Source of the DNA: Candidatus Phocaeicola excrementigallinarum
GTDB taxonomy: Bacteria; Bacteroidota; Bacteroidia; Bacteroidales; Bacteroidaceae
Direction: 5' to 3'
NCBI GenBank assembly: GCA_019120125.1
Contig: DWVR01000020.1
Location: 1-34,950 of the forward strand
DNA: 34,950 nt
Shown here: piece after piece, positions 16,625 to 26,648 of the stretch
Layout: every line of letters starts with the position of its first letter
Numbering within the stretch: the stretch's first letter is position 1
The notes under the pieces: generated by a model
What the model was told of the DNA's origin: nothing
Database searches by the model: none
Seen by the model: only the letters and a program-made list of their open reading frames with translations
Translations under genes and position numbers: made by a program

Positions 16625-18979
16625 ATGAAAAACATTTCCAAATTCGCAGTGGTATTCATGCTATGTACAGGTGCTCTGCTACAGACCGGCTGCCAACAGC
16701 ACACGGCAAGTCCCGCCATCCCTTCCGATCCACAAATCGAAGAAAGCATCAAGCAATGGCTGGACAAGATGACATTGGAAGAAAAAATCGGACAGATGTG
16801 CCAGATTACCATCGATGTAGTGACCGATTTCGATGCCAGCCGAAAAAACGGATTCACGCTTGACAAGGCGAAACTCGACACCGTAATAGGCAAATACAAG
16901 GTAGGTTCCCTGCTGAACGTACCTTTGAGCGTGGCACAAACAAAAGAAAAATGGGCGGAAGCCATCAGGCAGATTCAGGAACTCTCGATGAAGGAAATCG
17001 GAATTCCCTGCATTTATGGCGTGGACCAGATACACGGGACAACCTACACGCTGGACGGAACCATGTTTCCGCAGGGAGTGAACATGGGTGCCACTTTCAA
17101 CCGAGAGCTGGTGAAACGGGAAGCCGGAATATCCGCTTACGAGACAAAGGCAGGAAACATTCCCTGGACATTCGCCCCTGTGGTTGACCTCGGACGTGAC
17201 CCGCGCTGGTCGCGCATGTGGGAGAACTTTGGCGAAGACTGCTATGTGAACGCCGAGATGGGCAAGGCAACTGTAGAAGGCTTCCAGGGGAACGACCCGA
17301 ACCATATCGGGAAATACAACGTGGCGGCCTGCATGAAACACTACATGGGTTACGGAGTACCCGTTTCAGGAAAGGACCGTACGCCTTCATCCATCTCACG
17401 GAGCGACATGCGCGAAAAACATTTCGCCCCATTCCTTGCCGCTGTACGTGACGGAGCGTTGAGCGTAATGGTCAATTCGAGCGTGGACAATGGAATGCCT
17501 TTCCATGCGAATGAAGAGTTCCTCACCCAATGGCTGAAGAAAGACTTGAACTGGGACGGACTTATTGTGACCGACTGGGCGGACATCAACAACCTTTGTG
17601 TCCGCGACCATATCGCCGCCACAAAGAAGGAGGCCATTAAGATTGCCATCAATGCCGGAATAGACATGTCGATGGTGCCGTACGAACTGAGCTTCTGCGA
17701 CTATTTGAAGGAATTGGTGGAAGAAGGTGAAGTGCCGATGAGCCGCATCGATGATGCGGTGTCACGTGTGTTGCGTCTGAAATACCGCCTCGGACTGTTC
17801 GAGCATCCTTACTGGGATGTGAAAGAATACGACAAATTTGGTTCGAAAGAATTTGCGGAAGTCGCACTGCAGGCAGCCGAAGAATCGGAAGTGCTGGTAA
17901 AGAACGAAGACAGCCTGCTCCCGCTCGCAAAAGGGAAACGAATCCTGCTTACCGGTCCGAACGCCAATTCGATGCGGTGCCTTAACGGAGGATGGTCGTA
18001 CAGCTGGCAAGGACACCGTGCCGACGAATGTGCGCAAGCCTACAATACTATCTATGAATCACTGTGCAACAAATACGGGAAAGAGAACATCATCTATGAG
18101 CCGGGCGTAACCTATGCGCCCTATAAGAACGACAACTGGTGGGAAGAGAACACGCCGGAAATCGGGAAGGCCGTTGCCGCAGCAAGCCGTGCCGATGTAA
18201 TTGTCGCTTGTGTAGGCGAAAACTCCTACTGTGAGACTCCGGGCAACCTGACCGACCTGAACCTGTCGTCCAATCAGCAGGAATTGGTGAAAGCATTGGC
18301 AAAGACCGGAAAGCCCATCGTTCTGATTCTCAACCAAGGCCGTCCCCGACTCATCAAGGATATTGAACCGCTTGTTAAGGCTATCGTGAACGTGATGCTT
18401 CCGGGAAACTACGGCGGTGATGCATTGGCAAACCTGCTCGCGGGAGACAGCAATTTCAGCGGAAAGATGCCGTTCACTTATCCGAAACACATCAATGCAC
18501 TCGCCACATACGACTACAAGTCCTGCGAGAACATCGGGCAGATGAACGGGAACTACAACTATGATTCCGTGATGGACATCCAATGGCCGTTCGGATTCGG
18601 ATTGAGTTACACTACTTATAAATATGCCAATCTGAAATTGGACAAGACAACTTTCAACGCTGACGATGAACTTACATTCACGGTAGACGTGACCAATATT
18701 GGAAAAACGACAGGAAAGGAAAGCGTGCTTCTGTTCTCGAAAGACCTTGTGGCAGGCAGTACACCCGATAACATCCGCCTGCGCAACTTTGACAAGATTA
18801 CGTTGCAACCGGGCGAGACTAAGACTGTCACGTTGAAACTGAAAGGAAGCGACATGGCTTTCGTTGACTATGACGGCAAATGGAGACTGGAAGAGGGTGA
18901 CTTCAAGTTCAAGTGCGGTGACCTGTGGATTGACGCAAAGTGCAGCAACACCAAAATCTGGGAGACGCCAAACAAATAA
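16625..18979 (+). CDS. GH3 beta-glucosidase, lipoprotein
   Basis: The 784-residue family GH3 enzyme has a lipoprotein signal (LLQTGC, cysteine at 23). The N-terminal TIM barrel (about 45-390) carries the substrate-binding KHYMGYG (238-244) and the nucleophile D317 in LIVTDW. An alpha/beta sandwich (about 410-620) and a fibronectin-like domain (about 680-775) follow. In this locus it would cleave glucose from stripped cello-oligosaccharides in the periplasm, the last step of xyloglucan breakdown. It is the first gene of the plus arm and is followed by a 255-base gap with a terminator-like hairpin, so it may be transcribed alone. Other GH3 activities (beta-xylosidase) are possible but less likely beside GH5 and GH31. 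Confidence 0.94.
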   Translation: MKNISKFAVVFMLCTGALLQTGCQQHTASPAIPSDPQIEESIKQWLDKMTLEEKIGQMCQITIDVVTDFDASRKNGFTLDKAKLDTVIGKYKVGSLLNVPLSVAQTKEKWAEAIRQIQELSMKEIGIPCIYGVDQIHGTTYTLDGTMFPQGVNMGATFNRELVKREAGISAYETKAGNIPWTFAPVVDLGRDPRWSRMWENFGEDCYVNAEMGKATVEGFQGNDPNHIGKYNVAACMKHYMGYGVPVSGKDRTPSSISRSDMREKHFAPFLAAVRDGALSVMVNSSVDNGMPFHANEEFLTQWLKKDLNWDGLIVTDWADINNLCVRDHIAATKKEAIKIAINAGIDMSMVPYELSFCDYLKELVEEGEVPMSRIDDAVSRVLRLKYRLGLFEHPYWDVKEYDKFGSKEFAEVALQAAEESEVLVKNEDSLLPLAKGKRILLTGPNANSMRCLNGGWSYSWQGHRADECAQAYNTIYESLCNKYGKENIIYEPGVTYAPYKNDNWWEENTPEIGKAVAAASRADVIVACVGENSYCETPGNLTDLNLSSNQQELVKALAKTGKPIVLILNQGRPRLIKDIEPLVKAIVNVMLPGNYGGDALANLLAGDSNFSGKMPFTYPKHINALATYDYKSCENIGQMNGNYNYDSVMDIQWPFGFGLSYTTYKYANLKLDKTTFNADDELTFTVDVTNIGKTTGKESVLLFSKDLVAGSTPDNIRLRNFDKITLQPGETKTVTLKLKGSDMAFVDYDGKWRLEEGDFKFKCGDLWIDAKCSNTKIWETPNK

Positions 18980-19010
18980 ACTTAATAAAAAGAAAATCTT
19001 TGAGGGTCAA

Positions 19011-19101
19011 GGGGATGTCAAAATAGAATCCCGCCATCAACAAGCAATGTCATCTTGAACGTATTGACAAAAAGAAAATGACATTTTATTCTGACATACC
19101 C
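19011..19101 (+). terminator. Hairpin region after GH3
   Basis: AATGTCAT (19046-19053) pairs with ATGACATT (19078-19085), followed by TTATT. An outer, imperfect inverted repeat (19011-19029 with 19083-19101, 16 of 19 matched) encloses it. The left outer arm shares GTCAAAATAGAA with the hairpin at 21442, so the two elements appear related. Confidence 0.55.
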
Positions 19102-19165
19102 GCTTACTGACTTTTATGGGTTGTGTGTATTCGGGGAAAAAACTGACATAAAAACAATCAGCCAT

Positions 19166-19188
19166 CATCCGAATGCGCACAACTTTTT
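19166..19188 (+). promoter_or_regulatory. Promoter block of GH43, shared with susC
   Basis: CATCCG (19166-19171), 8 unrelated bases and CAACTTTT (19180-19187) are repeated with identical spacing upstream of susC (21687-21708). It ends about 47 bases before the GH43 start. It may be a binding site for the HTCS; this is inference. Confidence 0.45.
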
Positions 19189-19234
19189 TAATTCATAGGC
19201 TATCTTAAAATATTCATTCAATAAAACGATAAAA

Positions 19235-21379
19235 ATGAAAAGAAATCTATTCCTGTTTATAATGAGAATGCAGATGCGGAAAATCCTGTCATTAGCCGCC
19301 ATTCTCAATCTAGCAATTCTTGCAGCATGGGGACAACAGAAATCCTGGACAGCCGACAATGGAAACGGAACCTTTACAAACCCTTTGTTCTACGATGAAT
19401 TTTCGGACCCAGATATGATTCGGGTAAACGATACGTTCTATCTGGTAGGTACAACAATGCACTGCAATCCCGGTCTGGTTGTTCTGGAATCAAAGGATCT
19501 TGTCAACTGGGAGTTCTGCAGCTATGCATTCGACCGCATTCCGGTCGATGATTCCAGATTCCGGCTCGAAGATGGAAAGGAAGCATACGGACAAGGCATC
19601 TGGGCTCCCTGCATCCGATATCATGAAGGAAAGTTCTACATATTCTCGAACATCAACGGAATCGGAATGCAGATTTTTGTTTCCGAAAATCCGAAAGGTC
19701 CATGGAAACACCACAATATGGGAGGGGCTACCCACGATGTATCCGTATTGTTTGACAATGGGAAAATATATGCGATTTACGGCTATGATGAGGTTCATTG
19801 TGTTGAAATCAAACCAGACCTGAGCGGTTTTGTGGAAGGCAGTGACCGTTGCATTATACCTCGTGGAAATGCTATGGGGGAGGGACATCACGCCTATAAG
19901 ATTAACGGAAGGTATTACATTATCAGTGCTGACTATGCGCCTATGGGACGGATGATGTGTGCGCGTGCCGACAAATTGGAAGGCCCTTACGAGACACGCG
20001 TAATCAGTTGTCGGGAAACAATGGGAACCGAGCATTCCACGTGGATTACAAATGTACCGATGGACGGTGCCATGCCGGAAATGAAGAAATGGAAGATGGA
20101 AATCCGCAAGCCCAATGCGGACAATATGGGATGCGCGACACTTCATCAGGGAGGGATAATCCAGCTGGAGAACGGCGACTGGTGGGGCTTCTCCATGCTG
20201 GACTTCCTTGCAGTCGGACGCACCACTTGCCTTTCACCCGTAACATGGGTGGACGGATGGCCGTATTTCGGACTTGAAAACAACCTGGGACGCTCCCCGA
20301 GAACATGGTTCAAGCCCGATGTGTCAACGAAAGTCACGCCCCACGCCCCATACGTCCGCAGCGACAACTTCGACTCAGGGAAACTATTGCCCGTCTGGCA
20401 ATGGAACCATCTCCCCGACGACAGCAAATGGGCCATAAAGAAAGGCAGGCTCCGCCTGCACACGATGCCTGCAAAAGACTTCTATTGGGCAAAGAACACC
20501 CTGACCCAACGGGGCATCGGTCCGGTTTCCGTCACTACCGTAACGCTGGACGCTTCTCACATGAAAGAAGGAGACATTGCCGGTCTCGGACTGCTGAACA
20601 TTCCTTATGAGTGGATAGGTATCGCCATAAAGGCCAAAAAGCCCTGCTTGCACTACTATGATTTTGGTACGGACGAAACTATAGAAATGCCTCTGAACCA
20701 ACCAAGAATGTTCCTGCGCATCACCGGCGACTTTGAACACGAATGGGCAGAATTCAGTTACAGCTTTGACGGCGTCAATTTCTGGAATATAGGAAAACGG
20801 TTACCGATACCATATCAAACCAAGATTTTTCAAGGTGCGAGATATGCACTGTTCGCATTCAATCGGCAAGGAAAAGAAGGCGGTTATGCTGAATTCGACG
20901 ATTTCAATGTGGAAGAGCCTCTTGCCGACCGTAGCCGCAATATCCCGTTGGGCAAGACCGTCAGTTTCCTGAACCTCGGCAACAGACAATGGATGCAGGC
21001 AAACCCGCGCAAAATGGTCTATTCCGTATGGGAAGACATGAAAAAGCGCAACCCTTCGGACTGTATGTTTGAAGTGCAGGACAGAGGAAACGGGAAAGTC
21101 GTCCTCAAGGCCGTAAACGGGACAGGCTATATGGCCGTAGCCGGTTTGGGCATGTCCGGTGACCTGCGTCTGTCTTCAGTGGAAACGGAGGATTGCCTGT
21201 TCATGTGGCAGGACATGCTTCACGGACAATGTATGCTGATGTCATTGAAAACACACCGCTATGTAGGACTGGATCCTGCATCGGGCGAAGCCTATGCCGC
21301 CGACTGGCCGGGAACATCGGCAAGCCGGATGAACGGAACAGTATTCCTCTGGAAGGAAGTGAAAAGCAACGGCAAATGA
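19235..21379 (+). CDS. GH43 enzyme with beta-sandwich and C-terminal trefoil-like domain
   Basis: The 714-residue exported GH43 protein has a five-bladed propeller (about 45-360) carrying the general base D58 in FSDPD, the pKa-tuning D168 in ATHDVSV and the acid E216 in GEGHHAY. A GH43-associated beta-sandwich (about 370-560, DUF1349 type) follows. The last 145 residues (about 570-714: VVLKAVNGTGYMAV, YVGLDPASG) look like a beta-trefoil binding domain and are an extra part. The likely activity is alpha-L-arabinofuranosidase on arabinose side chains of xyloglucan; beta-xylosidase is the alternative. The start is uncertain: ATG at 19235 follows an A-rich leader, but the ATG at 19274 gives a more typical signal peptide (MRKILSLAAILNLAILAAWG). 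The gene stands alone between two hairpins. Confidence 0.9.
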   Translation: MKRNLFLFIMRMQMRKILSLAAILNLAILAAWGQQKSWTADNGNGTFTNPLFYDEFSDPDMIRVNDTFYLVGTTMHCNPGLVVLESKDLVNWEFCSYAFDRIPVDDSRFRLEDGKEAYGQGIWAPCIRYHEGKFYIFSNINGIGMQIFVSENPKGPWKHHNMGGATHDVSVLFDNGKIYAIYGYDEVHCVEIKPDLSGFVEGSDRCIIPRGNAMGEGHHAYKINGRYYIISADYAPMGRMMCARADKLEGPYETRVISCRETMGTEHSTWITNVPMDGAMPEMKKWKMEIRKPNADNMGCATLHQGGIIQLENGDWWGFSMLDFLAVGRTTCLSPVTWVDGWPYFGLENNLGRSPRTWFKPDVSTKVTPHAPYVRSDNFDSGKLLPVWQWNHLPDDSKWAIKKGRLRLHTMPAKDFYWAKNTLTQRGIGPVSVTTVTLDASHMKEGDIAGLGLLNIPYEWIGIAIKAKKPCLHYYDFGTDETIEMPLNQPRMFLRITGDFEHEWAEFSYSFDGVNFWNIGKRLPIPYQTKIFQGARYALFAFNRQGKEGGYAEFDDFNVEEPLADRSRNIPLGKTVSFLNLGNRQWMQANPRKMVYSVWEDMKKRNPSDCMFEVQDRGNGKVVLKAVNGTGYMAVAGLGMSGDLRLSSVETEDCLFMWQDMLHGQCMLMSLKTHRYVGLDPASGEAYAADWPGTSASRMNGTVFLWKEVKSNGK

Positions 21380-21441
21380 AAAGGGGAAACGGAAGCCGGC
21401 ATACATGAAAGACGACTGCCAAAGTCCGACATTTGTCTGGA

Positions 21442-21491
21442 GAAGGGGTGTGTCAAAATAGAAATGGCTTTTTATTTGACACACCCCCTTC
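21442..21491 (+). terminator. Strong hairpin terminator after GH43
   Basis: GAAGGGGTGTGTCAAA (21442-21457) pairs with TTTGACACACCCCCTTC (21475-21491), with one bulged base. The loop is T-rich. It lies 62 bases after the GH43 stop. It resembles the element at 19011 in its left arm. Confidence 0.7.
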
Positions 21492-21686
21492 TGTCCGATG
21501 CAAGTTCCGACTTACAGCAAGCACACGAAAAGGTACAACATACACGCAGTGATTCTAGAAGCTTGTTCCCTAGTCTTCAATATTCTTTGAAACGGGTATG
21601 AAAAGTTCCGGAAACATTCTATACATCCGAAAAAAACATTTAAACATCCTATCTTGAAAAAACAACACACCTCAAAAACATCCTGG

Positions 21687-21718
21687 CATCCGCTTCGGTA
21701 CAACTTTTCTTACATTTG
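21687..21718 (+). promoter_or_regulatory. susC promoter with candidate HTCS site
   Basis: The -7 box TACATTTG is at 21711-21718, 66 bases before the start codon. The -33 position (21688-21691) is not TTTG but lies inside CATCCG (21687-21692), the start of the block shared with the GH43 gene (CATCCG, 8 bases, CAACTTTT). A site in place of the -33 box is what an activator-driven promoter would show. Confidence 0.5.
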
Positions 21719-21784
21719 TCTAAACAAAAAAATAAACAGACAAAAAATCAGAAATGATTCAGTTAATCTTAAAAATGTTGTATC

Positions 21785-24700
21785 ATGAAAAATGATTTTA
21801 GGACAAGACGAAAAAGTCTTTATCTGTGGTGCATTGCGTGGATCTTATTTTTAATGGGTTCTGCCAATCCCACTTCCGCCAGTCCACTTCAGAACAGGAC
21901 AGTAACGGGAACAGTTACATCTGGGACTGACGGCGAAGCCCTGATTGGGGTCAGTGTACAAATACAGGAAAGACCTGCAGTGGGAACAATCACTGATCTG
22001 GACGGGAAATATTCCATCCAGGCCCGTTCCAACGAAACACTGATTTTTTCCTACATCGGCTACCAAACCCAGAAAATCAAGGCGAACAAAACGATTGTCA
22101 ACGTACAGTTGAAAGAGGATTCAGAAATATTGGATGAAGTAGTTGTAGTGGGTTACGGTACGATGAAAAAAAGTGACTTGACAGGTGCGGTGACTTCTGT
22201 TAGCGAAGACGAAATCAAGCAATCGGTCGTCACCTCACTTGACCAGGCACTTCAAAGCCGTGCCGCTGGTGTATCCGTCACCCAGAACTCGGGAGCTCCG
22301 GGCGGAGGTATTTCCGTCAGCATCCGCGGTATCAACTCACTCAACGGAAACGAACCGCTCTACGTGGTGGACGGTGTCGCCATCTCTGGAAACAACAACA
22401 CCAATTCGAGTGTCCTTTCAGCTATCAACCCGTCTGATATCGTATCTATAGAAATTCTGAAAGACGCTTCCGCCACAGCCATTTACGGCTCGCGTGCCTC
22501 AAACGGTGTCGTCCTCATCACTACCCGACAAGGCAAAGCGGGGAAGACGCAGATTTCATACGAAGGATACTATGGTCTGCAACAGCTTCCCAAACAGTTG
22601 GATGTGCTGAACCTACGCGAATATGCCGAATATTACAATATGCGCACGGCAATCATCGGATTTGGGGAACGTACCGAATTCCAGGATCTTTCCTTGCTGG
22701 GCGAGGGGACAAACTGGCAGGATGAAATTTTTCAGAATGCTTCGATGCATAACCATCAGATAAACATTTCGGGAGGAAACGACAATGTGAAGTACTCCAT
22801 ATCTGGCGGTTACCTGAAACAGGAAGGAATCGCCATCGGTTCCGACTTCGAACGCTTTTCCGCACGTGTTAACATCGACAACAAAATCACCAAATGGCTG
22901 TCTACTGGACTGAGGGCTTCCGTGGCAAAAACCATGCAACGCAACACCATTGACAACGGAAATATCATCCGCACGGCAATCCAACAATTTCCCGATACGC
23001 CGGTACGTAATCCGGACGGAACATGGGGAGCACAGGAAACTGATAATTTCGGCACACATTATATGAATCCGGTTGCAGAAGCTCTCCTGCGCGAGAACTA
23101 TGACAAGGGGACACAAATGTACATCGACTTCTTTGCAGACCTCACACTTTGGAAGGGACTCGTGTTCCGTGCCGAATATGCCGCAAATTATTCCTACAGC
23201 AACAACTATTATTACCAGCCATTCTATGATTACGAATATTATCATCAGACTTCAGAAGGAAGACGCAGTGCCAACAACGGATCAAACTGGACACTCAAGA
23301 CCTACCTTACTTACAGCGGGACATTCGGGAAGCACAATGTCTCGGCAATGGTCGGTCATGAAGCACAGGAAAATTCGTGGGAGAATCTACAAGGAAGTCG
23401 CCAAAATTACATATTCAACACGATACACGAATTGAACATGGGCGATGCAACTACAGCCAAAAACAGCAGTGGAAGAGGTTCATCTGCAATCGAATCCTAC
23501 TATGGAAGATTTAATTACGGATATGACGAACGTTACCTTGCCACATTCACACTCCGCGGCGACGGGTCGTCCACTTTCGGTCCCGCCAACCGTTGGGGAG
23601 TATTCCCGTCCGTAGCGTTGGCATGGAGAATTAACAACGAGAAATTCCTGAAAAACGTCAAATGGCTGAACAATCTGAAGCTCAGGGCCGGATGGGGACT
23701 GGTAGGCAATCAGTCGGCAAACAACTATGCATACGGAGTGACGATGGCGTCAGCGGCCAGTACTTGGGGTACGGGATTCTATGCAGGGAACTACCCGAAC
23801 GACAAGCTTAAATGGGAGGAGACCAAAGCCTATAATGTCGGATTTGATTTGAACCTTTTTGACAACCGGGTGGAATTCATTTTCGACACTTATTTCAAGA
23901 ACACAGACAATCTGCTGATGCAGGCCTCACTGCCTACCTATGTGAGCGGCATTATCACCTCGCCGTGGGTAAACGCAGGTGCCATGCAGAACAGAGGGGC
24001 TGAATTCACTCTGAATACGGTCAACATCTCAACCAAAGATTTCGTATGGCGCTCGGGGCTGACTATCTCTTTCAATAAGAACAAGATTACTAACCTGTAT
24101 ACGGAAACATCAAGCATGTCGGGAGTCTTGGACGGAACGCAGACATTGACCCTCTCTGTTGTAGGACAGCCGGTAGGGCAATTCTACGGCTACAAAGCCA
24201 TCGGCATGTTCAAGACGGAAGACGACTTCTACCAAAGGGATAGGGATGGGAATTTCCTCCTCGACAGAAACGGAAGCCGAATTCCGGTCGCCCTTCCGGA
24301 AAACAATCATATCACCCCCAACGAAACATGGATAGGTGACTTCATCTTCGAAGACCTGAACAAGGACGGAGTAATAAACGAACAGGACCGCACCTTCCTT
24401 GGAAATCCGGAACCCAAATTCTCCTACGGGTTCAACAATACGTTCACCTATAAAGGCTTCGACCTGAACATCTTCATTAACGGTGTCTATGGCAACAAGC
24501 TTATGAATCTTCTGCGCCAGGACTTTACCAACCCGATGGAAAACAGCAACCTGCTGAAGGAAGCTACAGGTATAGCCAAAGTGGAGGTGATTGACCCTGC
24601 GTCTCCTTCTGACGCAATCTGGAACGTGCGGTTGAGCAATCCGGAGTCTGCCACCGTACAGCGTCTCAGCACGACCAATGGTAATGATAACAACCGTATG

Positions 24701-24967
24701 AGTGACCGTTTCATAGAAGACGGATCCTATCTGCGCATCAAGAACATTTCGCTGGGCTATAGCTTCCCCAAGAAATGGATAAACAAATGGAAAATAGAGA
24801 ACCTTAAAATCTATATGAATATCCAGAATGCCTTTACATTCACCAAATACAAAGGTTATGACCCGGAAATCGGAGCGTATAATTACAATGTACTCCTTCG
24901 GGGTGTAGACTATACACGCTATCCGTCACAACGGATTTATACCTTCGGACTGAACCTGAGCTTCTAA
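21785..24967 (+). CDS. SusC-type TonB-dependent outer-membrane transporter
   Basis: The 1060-residue protein has a signal sequence (about 1-33), a carboxypeptidase-regulatory-like domain (about 38-115: VTGTVTSGTDGEALIGVSV), a TonB-box-like region (DEVVVVGYG, about 116-124), the plug domain (about 130-240, with SIRGINSLNGNEPLYVVDG) and a 22-strand barrel to the C-terminal phenylalanine. It forms the import pore for xyloglucan oligosaccharides together with the SusD lipoprotein encoded 20 bases downstream. It opens the five-gene operon that runs to 32605. The plug and barrel show no truncation or frameshift. Confidence 0.97.
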   Translation: MKNDFRTRRKSLYLWCIAWILFLMGSANPTSASPLQNRTVTGTVTSGTDGEALIGVSVQIQERPAVGTITDLDGKYSIQARSNETLIFSYIGYQTQKIKANKTIVNVQLKEDSEILDEVVVVGYGTMKKSDLTGAVTSVSEDEIKQSVVTSLDQALQSRAAGVSVTQNSGAPGGGISVSIRGINSLNGNEPLYVVDGVAISGNNNTNSSVLSAINPSDIVSIEILKDASATAIYGSRASNGVVLITTRQGKAGKTQISYEGYYGLQQLPKQLDVLNLREYAEYYNMRTAIIGFGERTEFQDLSLLGEGTNWQDEIFQNASMHNHQINISGGNDNVKYSISGGYLKQEGIAIGSDFERFSARVNIDNKITKWLSTGLRASVAKTMQRNTIDNGNIIRTAIQQFPDTPVRNPDGTWGAQETDNFGTHYMNPVAEALLRENYDKGTQMYIDFFADLTLWKGLVFRAEYAANYSYSNNYYYQPFYDYEYYHQTSEGRRSANNGSNWTLKTYLTYSGTFGKHNVSAMVGHEAQENSWENLQGSRQNYIFNTIHELNMGDATTAKNSSGRGSSAIESYYGRFNYGYDERYLATFTLRGDGSSTFGPANRWGVFPSVALAWRINNEKFLKNVKWLNNLKLRAGWGLVGNQSANNYAYGVTMASAASTWGTGFYAGNYPNDKLKWEETKAYNVGFDLNLFDNRVEFIFDTYFKNTDNLLMQASLPTYVSGIITSPWVNAGAMQNRGAEFTLNTVNISTKDFVWRSGLTISFNKNKITNLYTETSSMSGVLDGTQTLTLSVVGQPVGQFYGYKAIGMFKTEDDFYQRDRDGNFLLDRNGSRIPVALPENNHITPNETWIGDFIFEDLNKDGVINEQDRTFLGNPEPKFSYGFNNTFTYKGFDLNIFINGVYGNKLMNLLRQDFTNPMENSNLLKEATGIAKVEVIDPASPSDAIWNVRLSNPESATVQRLSTTNGNDNNRMSDRFIEDGSYLRIKNISLGYSFPKKWINKWKIENLKIYMNIQNAFTFTKYKGYDPEIGAYNYNVLLRGVDYTRYPSQRIYTFGLNLSF

Positions 24968-24987
24968 CCACATAAAACTGCATAACA

Positions 24988-26637
24988 ATGAAAAGTAAAA
25001 TAATATCAGCATTGATTGTATTCGCAGGCATCTGCCTGCCGGGATGCAAGGACAGCTTTTTGGAGAGAACTCCTGAAAACTCATACACCGATGAGAACTT
25101 CTATGCCTCGGACGATGCTCTTGACGCGGCTACAGCTCCACTGTATAACAAGGCGTGGTTCGACTACAACAGCAGGTCAATCATGTTTCTGGGCAGTACA
25201 CGCGCCAATGATTTTTATAGTCCATACGCTTTCCCTGAATTTACGACATTCCAAGTGACTGCTTTAAGTGATGACCTGGCAAAAGCATGGAAATCATTCT
25301 ATAGTGTAATTACTCTGGCAAACCAGGCCATAGACGATATAAACAACAAATGCACGGTAGACGTAAGCGAGAGCGCAAAGAAAAGAGCCATTTCCGAAGC
25401 CCGGCTGATGAGGGCCTGCGCCTATTTCTATATGCTAAGAGCATGGGGACCTGTCATTATCATCGAGCATAATCAGGATGTGGTCGACAATCCGCTCCGT
25501 CCGCTGAACAGGGAAGAAGATGTGTTCCAGTTCATCATCAACGACCTGACCTATGCAGCGGAGAACTTGCCCGAAATGGGAAGCCAGTCGGGAAGAGCGA
25601 CACGCTGGGCAGCCGAAGGGATGCTGGCAAAAGTTTATCTGGCACGTTCCGGATGGAAAAAAGGGGGACAACGCGATGAAGGTGATTTGGAACTTGCCAG
25701 ACAATATGCAGCGGACGTTTGCGACAACAGTGGGCTTGAACTGCTCCCTAATTATGAAGACCTGTTCAAATACAGGTTCAACAACAACGAAGAGTCACTG
25801 CTCGCCATGCAATGGGTACCGCTGGGAGAATGGGGAGTACAAAATACTTTAATAGCTGAATTAGCTTTCAATTCGGAAGTAGTGGGAGGACTGGCCGGCT
25901 GGTCAAGTCTGCGTGGCAGCATTGACATGCTGCAGCAATATGAACTTGCGGACACTTTACGCCGCAATGCGACTTTCTTTACCAACGGAAGCTATTATCC
26001 CTATATATGCATCGCTGAAGGAGGATATACCTATACAGGAACAGAAGTGCCAATAAAAAAAGGTGTTCCGGGAGGTCCCGATGATGACAATGACGGATAT
26101 GTAGCTGACATGAACTCACCGCTCAACACCTATATGCTGCGTCTGGCGGACGTGTATCTGACTTACGCTGAAGCATGTCTCGGAAACAACGAATCCTTGA
26201 ATTCTGGTCCCGGACTGGAGTATTTCAACAAAGTACGCTACAGAGGATTCAACGGGAAAGGGACATGGGAAAAGTCTTCCATCACGCTCGATGACATTAT
26301 CAAGGAACGGAGAATAGAGTTCTGTGCAGAATTCAGCAACTGGTATGACATGGTGTCATGGTACTGCTGGAAACCGGAAAAGATGCTGGACTATTTCAAC
26401 AACAAGCAGTTGCGCGGATATACTACAGACGCCACCATAAAAGACGACAGAGGCTACTTGCATTACGGACGCTATGACACTTCCGGAAATTTTCTGGAAG
26501 GAGAAGAATTTTACAATGCTCCTACGGTGGAGATAAACATCACTGATGATGATATATTCCTACCTTATCCGGAATCCGATGTCATCCAGAACCCACTGCT
26601 GAGAGAAGATCCGGTACCTTATAAATTTAATGAATAA
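24988..26637 (+). CDS. SusD/RagB-type glycan-binding lipoprotein
   Basis: The 549-residue lipoprotein (LPGC, cysteine at 20) has the helical TPR-like fold of RagB/SusD: KAWKSFYSVITLANQAIDD, ARLMRACAYFYMLRAWG, and the C-terminal LRLADVYLTYAEA with IIKERRIEFCAE. It caps the SusC pore and loads glycan into it. It corresponds to SGBP-A in the B. ovatus xyloglucan locus. It is 20 bases after susC and 11 bases before the TIG-repeat gene, so the three are translated from one message. Confidence 0.97.
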   Translation: MKSKIISALIVFAGICLPGCKDSFLERTPENSYTDENFYASDDALDAATAPLYNKAWFDYNSRSIMFLGSTRANDFYSPYAFPEFTTFQVTALSDDLAKAWKSFYSVITLANQAIDDINNKCTVDVSESAKKRAISEARLMRACAYFYMLRAWGPVIIIEHNQDVVDNPLRPLNREEDVFQFIINDLTYAAENLPEMGSQSGRATRWAAEGMLAKVYLARSGWKKGGQRDEGDLELARQYAADVCDNSGLELLPNYEDLFKYRFNNNEESLLAMQWVPLGEWGVQNTLIAELAFNSEVVGGLAGWSSLRGSIDMLQQYELADTLRRNATFFTNGSYYPYICIAEGGYTYTGTEVPIKKGVPGGPDDDNDGYVADMNSPLNTYMLRLADVYLTYAEACLGNNESLNSGPGLEYFNKVRYRGFNGKGTWEKSSITLDDIIKERRIEFCAEFSNWYDMVSWYCWKPEKMLDYFNNKQLRGYTTDATIKDDRGYLHYGRYDTSGNFLEGEEFYNAPTVEINITDDDIFLPYPESDVIQNPLLREDPVPYKFNE

Positions 26638-26648
26638 ATCATGCACAC

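Larger units (their letters stand above)
21380..21784. other. Control region between GH43 and susC
   Basis: There is no gene in this stretch. It holds the GH43 terminator (21442-21491) and the susC promoter block. From 21600 to 21720 CATCC occurs four times (from 21624, 21645, 21679 and 21687), a density that suggests regulator sites. The remainder, 21492-21600, shows nothing I can name. Confidence 0.6.
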
